Source: JAICTV01 sp035634055 (GTDB taxonomy: Bacteria; Planctomycetota; Phycisphaerae; Tepidisphaerales; Tepidisphaeraceae). From it: a DNA stretch of 64,000 bases. Numbering within the stretch: the stretch's first letter is position 1; every line of letters begins with the position of its first letter. Below, one piece after another: positions 42,179 through 52,366 of this stretch. A program made the translations under genes and the position numbers. The DNA is taken from NCBI GenBank assembly GCA_035634055.1, contig DASQDR010000033.1:1-64000 (forward strand). Reading direction: 5' to 3'. The notes under the pieces are model-generated. The model searched no databases. It saw only the letters and a list, made by a program, of their open reading frames with translations, and had not been told where the DNA came from.

Positions 42179-43992
42179 CGCCCGCCCCCGCCGCGCGGGA
42201 AGAATCCGGGCCGCTGCGGCTGGCGCGGCGGGGTGACGCGCACGTTGGACCCGGGCGGCACCTGACCGTGCTTGGCGCCGATCCCCGCGAACTTGCGCGG
42301 CGGCGGCGGGACGGTCACCTGCGGCTTCTTCGGCGCCTCCGGCGGCGGCGACGCCTTGGGCGGCTCCGGCGGCGCCTGGGGCTGCCCCGGCGGCGCGTCG
42401 TGCGCCGGTTGCGGCTGCCCGTCGTGCGCCGCCTGCTCCGCGGGGCGCGGGTCGCCGGGTTGCGCTTCCCCGTTGGCGCCCGCCGCCGTCGCTCCCGCGG
42501 GGATCGTCGGCAGTTGCTCCCGCGGCAGGTTCTTCGCCTTGAGGATGAGTTCCGTGCGCAGGTCGAACAGCTTGCGTTCGAGCCCGGCCGGGTAGCGGTG
42601 CGGGTTGGTGAAGCGCTTGACCGCCGGGTGCAGCGACGCGAGCTGATCGATCGTCCGCTGCCGCACCTGCGCCAGCGGCGGCTGGTCGTAGACGCACTTG
42701 CCCTCGCGGAAGATCGGCGCCAGCAGGTCCTCGAACGCCGTTCCCGCCTCCACCTGCTTCCGCCGGGTCATGTCGGCGGGATCGACGATCGTGCAGGCCC
42801 CGGCGTCGTCGATGCCGGTGATCGTGTCGTAGATGGCGTCGCCGATGAGCTGCCCGTCGGCGCCTCTGAACCGGCGGACCTGGAGGATGCCCGGCACCGA
42901 CACCTTCGCCGTCTGCTCCGACAGCTTCAGCTTGTGCTGCCAGCGCTTCTGCTCATCGCGCAGGGCCGACAGCTTATAGACGCCCCCAAGGGCCGGCTGG
43001 TCGTGCGCGGTCACCAGCTTGGTGCCGACGCCCCACACGTCGATGGCCGCCCCCTGCTGCTTCAGGTCAGCGATGAGGTGCTCATCGAGGTCGTTGCTGG
43101 CGACGATTGTGGCATCGGGGAAGCCGGCGTCGTCGAGCAGCTTGCGCGCCTCGATGCTCAGGTAAGCGAGGTCGCCGGAGTCGAGGCGCACGCCGACCAT
43201 CTCGTGCCCGCGCTGCCGCATCCCCAGCCCCACCTGGATGGCGTGGCGGACGCCCTGGAGCGTGTCGTAGGTGTCGACGAGGAAGATGCAGTTGTTGGGC
43301 ATCGACCGCGCGTAGGCCTCGAAGGCTTCGAGCTCGCTGTCGAAGCTCATCACCCAACTGTGCGCGTGCGTGCCGCGGACCGGGATGTTGAACAGCTTCC
43401 CGGCCAGCACGTTGCTGGTGGCATCGCACCCGCCGACGTACGCGGCGCGGGTGGCGGAGATGGCGCCGTCGATCCCCTGCGCCCGCCGCAGGCCGAACTC
43501 CAGCACCTGGTCCCCCCCGGCCGCCTGGCAGACGCGCGCCGCCTTGGTGGCGATCAGGGTGTGGAAGTTGACCATGTTGAGCAGCGCCGTCTCGACCACC
43601 TGCGCCTGGAGCAGCGGCCCCTTGATGCGCAGCAGCGGCTCGTTGGGGAACACGACCGTCCCCTCGGGCACGGCGTCCACCTCCAGCGCGAAGCGCAGCC
43701 GCCGCATGTGGACGAGGAACGCGCGGTCGAACAGCGGCTTGCCGTCGTTGCCCTGGAGCTGGGCGAGGTAGGCGAGGTCGCCGTCGCCGAACTGGATCTT
43801 CTTGAGGAAGTCGATTGCCGCCGCCAGCCCGCTGGCGATGGCGTACTGCCCGCCGAACGGCGCCTTGCGGAAGGTAAGGTGGAAGACCGCCTCGCGATCG
43901 GCCAGGCCGCTCTTCCAGTACCCGTAGGCCATCGTGAGCTGATACAGGTCGGTCAGCAGCGCCAGCGACGGGTTGAAGACGTTGACCATCAT
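42175..43992 (-). CDS. pncB: Nicotinate phosphoribosyltransferase PncB with Pro-rich tail
   Basis: PncB makes nicotinate mononucleotide from nicotinate and PRPP. The core (residues 1-~470) is typical: SLALLTDLYQLTMAYGYWKS, FGLRRAQGIDGAISATRAAY, VRGTHAHSWVMSFDSELEAF (phosphohistidine site HAHSW), VGVRLDSGDLAYLS and VWGVGTKLVTAHDQPALGG. It is followed by ~130 residues of Pro/Ala/Gln-rich sequence absent from standard PncB, ending in PRGGGGR. Start ATG 43992 (MMVNVFNPSL) is chosen over an upstream Arg-rich extension. It forms an operon with pncA. Confidence 0.92.
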   Translation of the reverse strand: MMVNVFNPSLALLTDLYQLTMAYGYWKSGLADREAVFHLTFRKAPFGGQYAIASGLAAAIDFLKKIQFGDGDLAYLAQLQGNDGKPLFDRAFLVHMRRLRFALEVDAVPEGTVVFPNEPLLRIKGPLLQAQVVETALLNMVNFHTLIATKAARVCQAAGGDQVLEFGLRRAQGIDGAISATRAAYVGGCDATSNVLAGKLFNIPVRGTHAHSWVMSFDSELEAFEAYARSMPNNCIFLVDTYDTLQGVRHAIQVGLGMRQRGHEMVGVRLDSGDLAYLSIEARKLLDDAGFPDATIVASNDLDEHLIADLKQQGAAIDVWGVGTKLVTAHDQPALGGVYKLSALRDEQKRWQHKLKLSEQTAKVSVPGILQVRRFRGADGQLIGDAIYDTITGIDDAGACTIVDPADMTRRKQVEAGTAFEDLLAPIFREGKCVYDQPPLAQVRQRTIDQLASLHPAVKRFTNPHRYPAGLERKLFDLRTELILKAKNLPREQLPTIPAGATAAGANGEAQPGDPRPAEQAAHDGQPQPAHDAPPGQPQAPPEPPKASPPPEAPKKPQVTVPPPPRKFAGIGAKHGQVPPGSNVRVTPPRQPQRPGFFPRGGGGR

Positions 43993-44116
43993 GACGGGCG
44001 GGCCGACCCTTCTGCCGCGGGTGCGCGCGCGAGGCAACGAAGCGGCCGGGTGAGTGTAACCGGACGTGGGGGCGGGGGCGATGTTTGGCGCGGCGTTTCA
44101 CATCGAGGTCGCAGGC

Positions 44117-44880
44117 ATGAAACGATGGATGAAGGCGGCGACGGCGACGGCCTGGGGGGCGACGGTGGTGGCGGTCGCGTTGTTGCTGGCGGCGTCGCAG
44201 GCGGCGGCGGCGGGCTCGATCCGCCGGGTGCTCCCGTTCACGCCGGAGGTCGACACCGTCCGCGTCGTCACCACCGTTCGCCCCGACGCGGGCGCGGCGC
44301 GACTCCAGCTCACCGGCACGCTCACCGCGGCCGCGGGCGACAAGGCGATCGTGTGGGAAGGACGCCTTGGCGAGGTCGCCGTCCGCGGCGATGCCGTCGC
44401 ATCGACCGAAGTGACGCTGCCGAAACTGAACGTCCGCCCCTGGAGCCCAGCGACGCCAATCCTGTACGAGCTGACGGTGACGGCCAGGGAGAATGGCAAG
44501 GTGGTGGACAGCAAGACCGCGCGCTTCGGCTTCCGCAAGATCGAGAGCAAGGGCGGGCAGTTCCACCTCAACGGCAGGCCGATCTTCCTGCGCGGGCTGG
44601 CGATCAACCCGCCGGGCCGCGGCGTGCCGGCGTCGATCAGCAAGAGCCGGCAGTTCGCCCTCGATTCGGCCGCAACATGGTCGTCACGCGCGTGGAGAAC
44701 CCGACCGACCAGCCGGCGAAGATCAAGGTCGACGTGAACGGCGCCGGGCCGGCGGCGGTGGACGTGCCGGCGGGGAAGACGATCACCGTGCAGACGCCGA
44801 TCCCCGGCAGCGCGACCGATCTGGCGGTGAAGTACACGGGCGAGAAGTCGCTCGTCATCCTTGAGACGGATTTTCGCTAG
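44117..44880 (+). pseudogene. Collapsed GH2-like glycosidase gene
   Basis: The first frame (44117-~44670) has a signal peptide (ATVVAVALLLAASQAAAA), then GH2-type beta-sandwich sequence: VRPWSPATPILYELTVTARE, FGFRKIESKGGQFHLNGRPI and FLRGLAINPPGRGVPASISK. This is the linker into a GH2 catalytic barrel. Instead of the barrel, the frame breaks near 44670. A different frame continues NMVVTRVENPTDQPAKIKVD to LVILETDFR, a C-terminal beta domain, ending at 44880. The entire catalytic domain is missing with a frame change. The remnant cannot be an active glycosidase. Confidence 0.7.
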
Positions 44881-45034
44881 CACGCGGTGCACGCCGCGGC
44901 GGCCGCGCGCGAGGCCGCGGAAGGCTGTCCGCGCGCCGCCGCCCGATCGCACCGCGGCGGCAGCGCTTGGCGTCGTGGCCACTGAAAGAAAGCATCGCCC
45001 CGTCCCCGGTAAGTCACCAGCAGGATGCGCCGAC

Positions 45035-47995
45035 ATGATCCACCGTCCCGTAACTCGTTCGTCCGTCGTCGTCGCGCTTTTCGGCGTGGCCGCGATCCTC
45101 GCATCGCCCGTGGCGTTGCTCGCGCAGGCGTTGGAGGTCGTCAATCACCAGCCGTTCCCAATTCGCATGCCGTGGCTCGTGCGCGGGATGAAGGTTGCTG
45201 CCGACGCGCCGGCGCAGCAGGTGGGCGATGGCGCGGTCGTGCTGGTCGATGTGCCGGCCGCGGGGACGGCTCGGCCGCTTGAGGTGGGGCTGCCGGAAAG
45301 CCGTTCCACCCCCGCCGTCGCGCCGCGCGACGGCGGCCTTCACCTGAAGCTCGGCGAGGCCGACCTAGGCCAACTCGCGTGGGGCGTCGTGCTGCGCAAG
45401 CTGGACCAGCGCTCCACCGACGCCACCGCCGCCGACACCATGCGGCACCACGACGGCGAGTTCTGGCAACTTCCGCTCACCTTCGCCCGCACCGGCGGCG
45501 GGCCGCTCTTCCAGACGTGGTCGGCCGAGGGATCGCAGGACGGGCTGAAGCTGGCCGTGCGGATCGACGTCTACCGCCACGGCTTCATCGATCTGCACCA
45601 GGTGCTGACGAGCGATGCCCCGCGCGCGAACGTCTACGCGGCCGTCGTCGCCCGCTGGCAGCAGCCGGGCGCGACGGAGCGGACGGTAAGCTACGACGGC
45701 CGCGTCACGAAGCTCGCCGACGGCGCCGCAACGCCCTTCCGCAAGGGCGAGGGGCGGCACCACTTCATCCAGCGCGGCGCCGACTGGACCTGCGCGCGCT
45801 TCGCCAGCGCCTCGGTCGCGTGGCTGCACGACTTCGCCCCGTCCTTCACCTACCACCGCGGGGAGACGGCACGGGCGCCGGCCCGCTGGGTCGGGGCCAA
45901 CAGCGCGCAGCTCGGGCAGGAGGCGATCCGCCGCGGCGACGCCCTGCTCTCGGTCACCGAAATCGCCCGCCCGAACCTGCGCATGTACCAGCCGCGCCTC
46001 CAGGACAACGTCCTGCCCGGCCCGGACCAGCCGGTCGCCTTCTCGTCGCGGATGATCCTCGCGGGCGGCGCGGGCGGCGCGGGCGGCGCCGATGGGGCCA
46101 GGGCGATCACGGATGATCGGGCCGACCAGATGTTCGTCGCCTACACCGGCTACAACGCGCAGGAGAAGTTGAAGGAAGCGACGACCCGCCTCCGCTTCGG
46201 CGTGCCGCACGTGCGCTTCGGCACCGCCTACTTCCCCTACTCCACCCTTGGCGAAAACTTCGAGAAGTGGCACATGCCCGGCCAGAGCAAGGAGACCTAC
46301 TGGCCTTTGTCGGCGGACACGGTGACGAACTACACGCTGTTCGCCGACGACATCCGCCGCGACCTGCGGATCGCCAAGGCGATGGGCTTCCAGAGCGTCC
46401 GCCTGCACCACCTCGAGCTGATCGCCGCCCTGCCGCGCGACGTGCAGGACGCTTACCTGGACTTCTTCTTCGCGGAGCTGAAGCACCTCGGTCTGACCGC
46501 CCTGCTCGACGTGAAGCTCCCGCCCGCGCGCGTCGCCGAGCTGGTCGAGCGCTACCGCCCGCAGGTGGACGGCGTGGAGGTGGACAACGAGGTGCTCATC
46601 TTCGGCATCGATGACCGCGACGTCGAAGGATGGAAGCAAATCTACGCCGCCGTGAAGGCGGTCGCGCCCGACATGCCCGTCTGGTGGACGGCCCACACCA
46701 ACACCGGCGCGTTCGAGCGGATGCGCAAGCTCGACGTCCCGTTCGACCGCGTCGGCGCGCACGCGTACCTGGACTCGCTGGACGCCATCCCCTCCGGCCG
46801 AGGTTACGCGCTGGCGGTGGCGGATTATGCCAGTGAGGTCGGCAGGCCGCCGATCATCACCGAGTGGAACTGGCGCTTCCTCACCCGCATGACCCCCGAG
46901 GACCGCGCCAAGGTCTACCCGCCGATCTTCGAGAACGTGCTGAAGACGCGCTGCGTGCCGGTCTTCTACCAGTTTCAGTTCCAGGAAAGTTTGGCGATGG
47001 CCACGCGCTCGCTGCGCGGGATCCGCCACTACGAGCAACTCAACCTCTCGCGCCGCCCGCGGCCGGAGGCATTCGAGATGATGAAGCTCATCCGAACGTA
47101 CGGCGACCCAGCCGCGCCGCAGAACGTGCTGCGGACCGAATACCAGGCGGTGGAGGTGCGCGAGGGGCAGCCGCTGCGGGTCAAGGTGAGCGTGACCAAT
47201 GCATCGGACAAGCCGCGCAAGATTTTCGCGACCGCCGAGGGCCCCGCCGGCGTCGAGCTCGTCTTGCAAGGTGACCCGACGCCGCGGTCGGGCGCGGAGG
47301 CGACGCTTCAACGCGATGCGAGGACCCTGGACCTCGCGCCCGGCGCGACGGGCACGGCGTTGCTGGACGTCACCGTCGCGCCCGACGCCCTTCCCGGCTT
47401 CTAGCACGCCTTCGTCCGGTTCGACGCCGGCGCGGGCCTGGTTTCCTACGGCTGGGTGGAGCTGCGCAAGCCGGGCGCGCCGAGGATCGACGCCGGCGGC
47501 GACGGGGCTCACCCCGAGGTCGCCCACCTGCCGGGCGCGCTCGGCTTCAACTTCAACCGCGACCTCGCCGTCGTCTACGGCACCGACGCCACCGGCTGGG
47601 AGGTCGAGAGCGCGTGGCTGCTCTACCAGACGCTGGAGAGCGCGACCGGCCGGCCGACGAAGATCTTCCAGCTCGACCAGCTCCCGCCCGACCTGCGCAC
47701 CGGCGGGAACCTCGTGCTGGTCGGCACGCCCAAGACGCACCGGCTGGTCGAGGAAGCGCGGCAGGTCGTCGAGCCGAAGGACGCCGCGTGGGTCGCCGCG
47801 CTTGGCGGCGGCAGCGGCGGCGGCGCGACGGGCTCGCGCCTGATCGTCGTCGGCGACGACGAGGCGGCCGTGAACCGCGCCGCCATCGACCTTGTCCTGC
47901 GCTACTGGAAGCACGCGAAGGACTCGGGCATGCGCCGCGTCCCGCTGACCGACAAGCCGATCGAGAGCGGCGCCGACCCGAAGCTGCTGCCGTGA
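45035..47995 (+). pseudogene. GH clan-A-like glycosidase interrupted by an in-frame TAG
   Basis: A signal peptide (VVALFGVAAILASPVALLA) starts a ~986-codon frame. Residues ~400-680 look like a (beta/alpha)8 glycosidase: VEVDNEVLIFG with candidate acid/base Glu519 and PIITEWNWRF with candidate nucleophile Glu610. At 47402 a TAG follows LPGF (codon 790). The same frame then resumes at once with HAFVRFDAGAGLVSYGWVEL and runs 197 codons to TGA at 47995, including NFNRDLAVVYGTDATGWEVE. A single TAC-to-TAG change would explain it. The N-terminal 789 residues keep both Glu, so a truncated enzyme may still be made. Confidence 0.7.
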
Positions 47996-48068
47996 GCCTC
48001 GGCCGCGCCCGTCCGATCCCCCGCGCAGTACCGGTAGCCCGTGCGCGGCGGTACAACTAGCTCGCCGT

Positions 48069-49334
48069 ATGAAGATCACGGATATCCGCGCCACCACCGT
48101 CACCGTCCCGCTCGAGGCGCCGCTGCGGCACGCCAACGGGTGCCACTGGGGAAGGTTCGTCCGCACGCTGGTGGAGGTCGACACCGACGAGGGGATCACC
48201 GGCCTGGGCGAAATGGGCGGGGGCGGCGAATCGGCCGAGGCGGTGTTTGGCGCGATGAAGCGCTACCTCGTCGGGCACGACCCCGCCCGGCTGGAGGAGA
48301 TGCGCTTCAAGATCGCCAATCCCACCGCGTCGCTCTACAACAACCGCACGCAGGTGCTGGCGGCGCTGGAGTTCGCCTGCCTGGACATCCTCGGCAAAAA
48401 GTGGAACGTCCCGGTGCACGCGATCCTCGGCGGGAAGTTGCAGGACCGCGTGCCGTTCGCGTCGTACCTCTTCTTCCGCTACCCCGGCCCGGGCGGGCGC
48501 GGCGAGGTGCGCACCATCGACCAGATGGTCGCGCACGTGAAGGCCCTGAAGCAGCAGCACGGCTTCACCTCGCACAAGCTCAAGGCGGGCGTGTTCGCGC
48601 CCGAAATTGAACTGGAATACTTCCGCGCGATCGCCAGCGCGGTCGGCGCCGACCAGGGGCCCGGCCGGAACACCGACCGCGTGCGCCTCGATCCCAACGG
48701 CGTGCTTTCCACCGAGCAGGCCATCCGCCTCGGCCAGGCGATCGAGGACTTGAACAACGACTACTTCGAGGATCCCGTGTTCGGCCTCAACGGGCTGCGC
48801 AAGGTGCGCGAGATGGTCCGCATCCCCACCGCCACGAATACCGTCGTCGTCGGGTTCGAGCAGCTCTCCGCCAACCTGGTGAGCCCGGCGGTCGACGTCA
48901 TCCTGCTCGACACCACCTTCTGGGGCGGCATCCGCCAGTGCGTCAAGGCGGCCGCGGTCTGCGAGGCGATGCAGCTCGGCGTGGCGGTGCACAGCTCGGG
49001 TGAGCTGGGGGTGCAACTGGCGACGATGCTTCACCTGGGCGCCGTCCTGCCCAACCTCAGCTTCGCCGCCGACGCCCACTACCACCACCTGAGCGACGAC
49101 GTGATCGCCGGCGGGAAGCTCGCGTACGAGAACGGCTCGATCCGCGTGCCCGACGGGCCGGGGCTGGGCGTGACGCTCGATCGCGCGAAGGTGGAGCGCT
49201 ACGCGGAGCTGTACGAGAAGCTCGGCGGCTACCCGTACGACCAGGACCCGCTGCGCCCGGGCTGGGCGCCCACCATTCCCAACAACCGCTGGGCGGACCC
49301 GGACGACGCACGGGTGCCGGAGATGAAGTGGTGA
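48069..49334 (+). CDS. Enolase-superfamily sugar-acid dehydratase (glucarate dehydratase-like)
   Basis: The 421-aa protein has the mandelate racemase/muconate lactonising N-terminal cap (DIRATTVTVPLEAPLRHANG) and a barrel with TSHKLKAGV (catalytic KxK). Metal ligands are VRLDPNGVLS, NNDYFEDPVFG and ATNTVVVGFEQ (D, E, N). Catalytic His is in VAVHSSGELGVQLATMLHL. The Asp/Glu/Asn ligand set and the SSGELGV loop point to glucarate-type dehydratases that make 5-keto-4-deoxy sugar acids. The exact substrate is inferred. The stop overlaps the GTG of the GH2 gene. Confidence 0.85.
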   Translation: MKITDIRATTVTVPLEAPLRHANGCHWGRFVRTLVEVDTDEGITGLGEMGGGGESAEAVFGAMKRYLVGHDPARLEEMRFKIANPTASLYNNRTQVLAALEFACLDILGKKWNVPVHAILGGKLQDRVPFASYLFFRYPGPGGRGEVRTIDQMVAHVKALKQQHGFTSHKLKAGVFAPEIELEYFRAIASAVGADQGPGRNTDRVRLDPNGVLSTEQAIRLGQAIEDLNNDYFEDPVFGLNGLRKVREMVRIPTATNTVVVGFEQLSANLVSPAVDVILLDTTFWGGIRQCVKAAAVCEAMQLGVAVHSSGELGVQLATMLHLGAVLPNLSFAADAHYHHLSDDVIAGGKLAYENGSIRVPDGPGLGVTLDRAKVERYAELYEKLGGYPYDQDPLRPGWAPTIPNNRWADPDDARVPEMKW

Positions 49335-52300
49335 AAGCGTTTGCTGCCCTCTGTTCGTTGCTCCTCGTATGCGGGCTCGCGCGCGGACAGGAGTTCCGCG
49401 TCGAGAAGAGCGAGGTCGGAACGGTCGTCAGCCTGAACGGCAAGTGGCACTTCAAGTCGGCGGGGAGCGAGAAGGAAGTCACGGTGCCCGTGCCGCAGAT
49501 GCTCAGCCGCATCCAGTGGTGGCTGGACGATTCCGAGGACTTCAAGAAGTGGGAGCAGGCGCGGCTGGACGCGCTGGGGTTCGACACGGAGAAGACGGAC
49601 GAGGGGACGTACCGCGCAACGATCGAGCTGCCGGCGGAGTGGCCGAGCGACCGGCGCCTGTGGGTGGAGTTCGAGGGCGTGGCGATGCGCTCGCGCACGT
49701 CGATCAATGGGCAGGAGGTCGGCAAGCACGACGGGATGTTCAGCCGGTTCGCCTACGACCTCACGCCGCACCTGCGGCCGGGCAGGAATGAACTGACGGT
49801 GTGGGCGAGCATGGAGAAGATCCCGCCCACCAGCGCCAGCCTGGGGGAGGCGGTGACTGTGAACCTGTCGGCGGCGAAGGTGATCTCCATGAGCAAGGGG
49901 ATGTTCGGCCCGCTCACGCCGAACCAGGACAACCGCGCGTACGACCTCTATGGCATCTGGCAGCCGGTGAAGCTGGTCGTGCGCGGGAACGCGAAGATCG
50001 ACGACGTCTGGTTTCAGCCGACGCTCTCCGGCTGCAAGGTCGAGATCGAGACCGACCCTGCCGGGAGCAGTGACAAGGGGACCTTCCGGTTCCGCCTGTT
50101 CGACGCCGTGACCAACGAGCCGCTGGAGAACGGCAACGTCGCCGGCAACAACATGGCCCTGAACGAGCGCGGGCGCCTCGAGGTGGAGAACCTCGAGCCG
50201 AAGCTCTGGACGCCGGCGGAGCCGAACCTGTATCGGCTGGAGGTGACGCTGGAGTCGCCGGGCGGGCAGGTGCTCGACAGGTGGTCGAAGAAGGTCGGCT
50301 TCCGCACCTTCGAGGTGAAGGGGAACCAGTTCCACCTCAACGGTAAGCCGTACTGGCTGCGGGGCGCGAACCAGTTGCCTTACGGCAAGAACCCGTGGGA
50401 CGCCGAGCTGCCGCGCAAGCTGATCCGCTACCTGCACGACGGGAACATCAACTCCACGCGCACGCACTGCACGCCGTGGAACGAGGCGTGGCTGGCGGCG
50501 GCGGACGAGATCGGGCTGGCGGTCTCCATCGAGGGCATCCGCCCGTGGGCCTTTGCCGGCAAGCAGCCGGAGGGCAAGCCGCAGATCATGCCGCCGGCGG
50601 AGATCGTGCAGCACTGGCTGATGGAGAACCAGGACGTGGTGCGGCGCTGCCGCAACCACCCGAGCGTGTTCCTGTTCACCGTCGGCAACGAGATGCTGCT
50701 GCGCGACAACAGGAACCTGGCGAAGTGGAAGATCCTCAGCGACGTGACGAAGCAGACGCGCGCGCTGGCGCCGCGGCACCCCATCGTGGTCTCTTCTGAT
50801 TACGTGCGGGACGCGGAGTTCTACGAGTCAGCGCTCAAGCCGGCCGGCATCGACGACGGGGACGTGGACGACGTCCACCGCTACAACGGCTGGTACGCCA
50901 ACAGCGGCTTCGTCGTCGAACCGAAGTTTGACCCCAAGGGCGGGAGCGCGGGCGGCGCGGGGAGCGGTGGCGGCGCGGGCGGCGCTAGCGGCGCTAGCGG
51001 CGCGGCGGGCGGCGCGCGGCCGCTGATCGGGCAGGAGATGGCCACCGGCTACCCGGACCTGGACACCGGCCTGCCGGTGCTGCGCTACACGCGCGACCTG
51101 CTCACGCCGCAGGCGTGGGTGGGCAACTTCGCCTATCCGGGCAACGATCCGGCCGTGTTCCTCGATCACCACGCGACCGTGACCAAGCGATGGGCGGAAG
51201 TCCTGCGGACGCAGCGCGGCACGGCCGGGTTCTCCCTCTTCTCCGCCGAGTGCTGGTTCCGCCACAGCTACGCGCCCGACGCGACGCCCTACCCGGTCTA
51301 CGCGGCGGTCAAGCAGGCATTCGCGCCAGTCGGGCTCGCGCTGGAGACGACGCGGCGGCGCTTCTACGCCGGCGAGCCGATCGCCACCGGCGTTCACGTC
51401 ACCAACGACGACGAGCAGGCGCGGGACCTGTCGGGGTTGCACGTCATCTGCCAGATCGATGGCGGCACGCCGAGCGAGCCGGCGGCGATCGAGCGGCTGG
51501 CGTACTACGCGACGGTGAAGGTGCCGGTGAACTTCACGGTGCCCGCCGGCGACAACAGGCGCTCGGCGCTGCTCGTCACCCGCCTGATGCAGGGTGAGAG
51601 GGAAATCAGCCGCACGAGCGACGCCGTAGAAATCTTCCCTCGCCCGGCCGCGACCCGGCCGACGTCTCAGCCGAACGTCATCCTGGTCGAAGCCGGCAAG
51701 CCGCTGGCGGGGCTGAGCGAGGGTCAGCCGCTCCGCCAGCAGATCGACGCGGGCGCGACGGCGATCGTCTTTTCGCCGACCAAGGAGATCGTCAACCTCT
51801 TTCCCGCCGACTTGCTGGACGCGCGGGCGGACCTCGCGGAGTTTGCTGATGGGTCCCCTTGCGCGGGCACGACGCTCGCTGAGGACCTCCGCCCGATGGA
51901 CTTGAAATGGTGGGCGCGCAAGGGCGATGCCCGCGCCTTCGTCGCCGCGACGAGCCATCGCTTGAAAGCGGGCGGGCGGGCGCGGGAGCTGGTGCGCTAC
52001 ATCCCGGCGCACGCTTACATCCCCAGGGAGCGCGTCCCGGAGCAGTACCGCTGCGTGCTCAGCGAGATCCCGCTGGGCAAGGGTCGGCTCTGGATCTGCG
52101 ACTTGGACCTGGCCGCGTCGGCCGACGTCGATCCCGCGGCCGCGCTGTTTCGAGACAACCTGCTCCGCGCCGCCGCCGACCCGCTTTCGACCCGAACGCT
52201 GCCGACGGTGCCGACGCACGAGGCATTGCTCGGCTCGATCGCAAAGCCCGCCACCGCGACCGCACCGGCAGGCGCTCCCGCGACAGCGCCCGCGACCACC

Positions 52301-52366
52301 GCGGCAGCAGCAACGAGGACGACGACGACAACCGCCGCCACGACCGTGCCCGGGCGGCCACAATGA
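49331..52366 (+). CDS. Secreted glycoside hydrolase family 2 enzyme
   Basis: The GTG at 49331 overlaps the dehydratase stop (GTGA). A signal peptide (FAALCSLLLVCGLARGQ) precedes the GH2 sugar-binding domain (LPAEWPSDRRLWVEFEGVAM, INGQEVGKHDGMFSRFAYDL), the Ig-like domain and the barrel. Acid/base Glu454 is in FTVGNEMLL and nucleophile Glu569 in LIGQEMATGYPD. A Gly/Ala/Ser insertion of ~30 residues (GGAGSGGGAGGASGASG) sits directly before the nucleophile strand. A long C-terminal region follows, with a final Thr/Ala repeat tail (ATRTTTTTAATT). At 1011 aa it fits beta-galactosidase/beta-glucuronidase-type GH2; the specificity is unknown. Confidence 0.87.
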   Translation: MKAFAALCSLLLVCGLARGQEFRVEKSEVGTVVSLNGKWHFKSAGSEKEVTVPVPQMLSRIQWWLDDSEDFKKWEQARLDALGFDTEKTDEGTYRATIELPAEWPSDRRLWVEFEGVAMRSRTSINGQEVGKHDGMFSRFAYDLTPHLRPGRNELTVWASMEKIPPTSASLGEAVTVNLSAAKVISMSKGMFGPLTPNQDNRAYDLYGIWQPVKLVVRGNAKIDDVWFQPTLSGCKVEIETDPAGSSDKGTFRFRLFDAVTNEPLENGNVAGNNMALNERGRLEVENLEPKLWTPAEPNLYRLEVTLESPGGQVLDRWSKKVGFRTFEVKGNQFHLNGKPYWLRGANQLPYGKNPWDAELPRKLIRYLHDGNINSTRTHCTPWNEAWLAAADEIGLAVSIEGIRPWAFAGKQPEGKPQIMPPAEIVQHWLMENQDVVRRCRNHPSVFLFTVGNEMLLRDNRNLAKWKILSDVTKQTRALAPRHPIVVSSDYVRDAEFYESALKPAGIDDGDVDDVHRYNGWYANSGFVVEPKFDPKGGSAGGAGSGGGAGGASGASGAAGGARPLIGQEMATGYPDLDTGLPVLRYTRDLLTPQAWVGNFAYPGNDPAVFLDHHATVTKRWAEVLRTQRGTAGFSLFSAECWFRHSYAPDATPYPVYAAVKQAFAPVGLALETTRRRFYAGEPIATGVHVTNDDEQARDLSGLHVICQIDGGTPSEPAAIERLAYYATVKVPVNFTVPAGDNRRSALLVTRLMQGEREISRTSDAVEIFPRPAATRPTSQPNVILVEAGKPLAGLSEGQPLRQQIDAGATAIVFSPTKEIVNLFPADLLDARADLAEFADGSPCAGTTLAEDLRPMDLKWWARKGDARAFVAATSHRLKAGGRARELVRYIPAHAYIPRERVPEQYRCVLSEIPLGKGRLWICDLDLAASADVDPAAALFRDNLLRAAADPLSTRTLPTVPTHEALLGSIAKPATATAPAGAPATAPATTAAAATRTTTTTAATTVPGRPQ

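Noticed and set aside
42268..44880. Plus-strand 870-codon open frame opposite pncB
   Set aside because: It is the antisense shadow of pncB with biased composition. Only its last ~70 codons are meaningful, and these belong to the GH2 remnant.
45365..48199. Minus-strand 944-codon frame opposite the interrupted glycosidase
   Set aside because: Arg/Val/Asp/His-rich antisense shadow with no recognisable motif.
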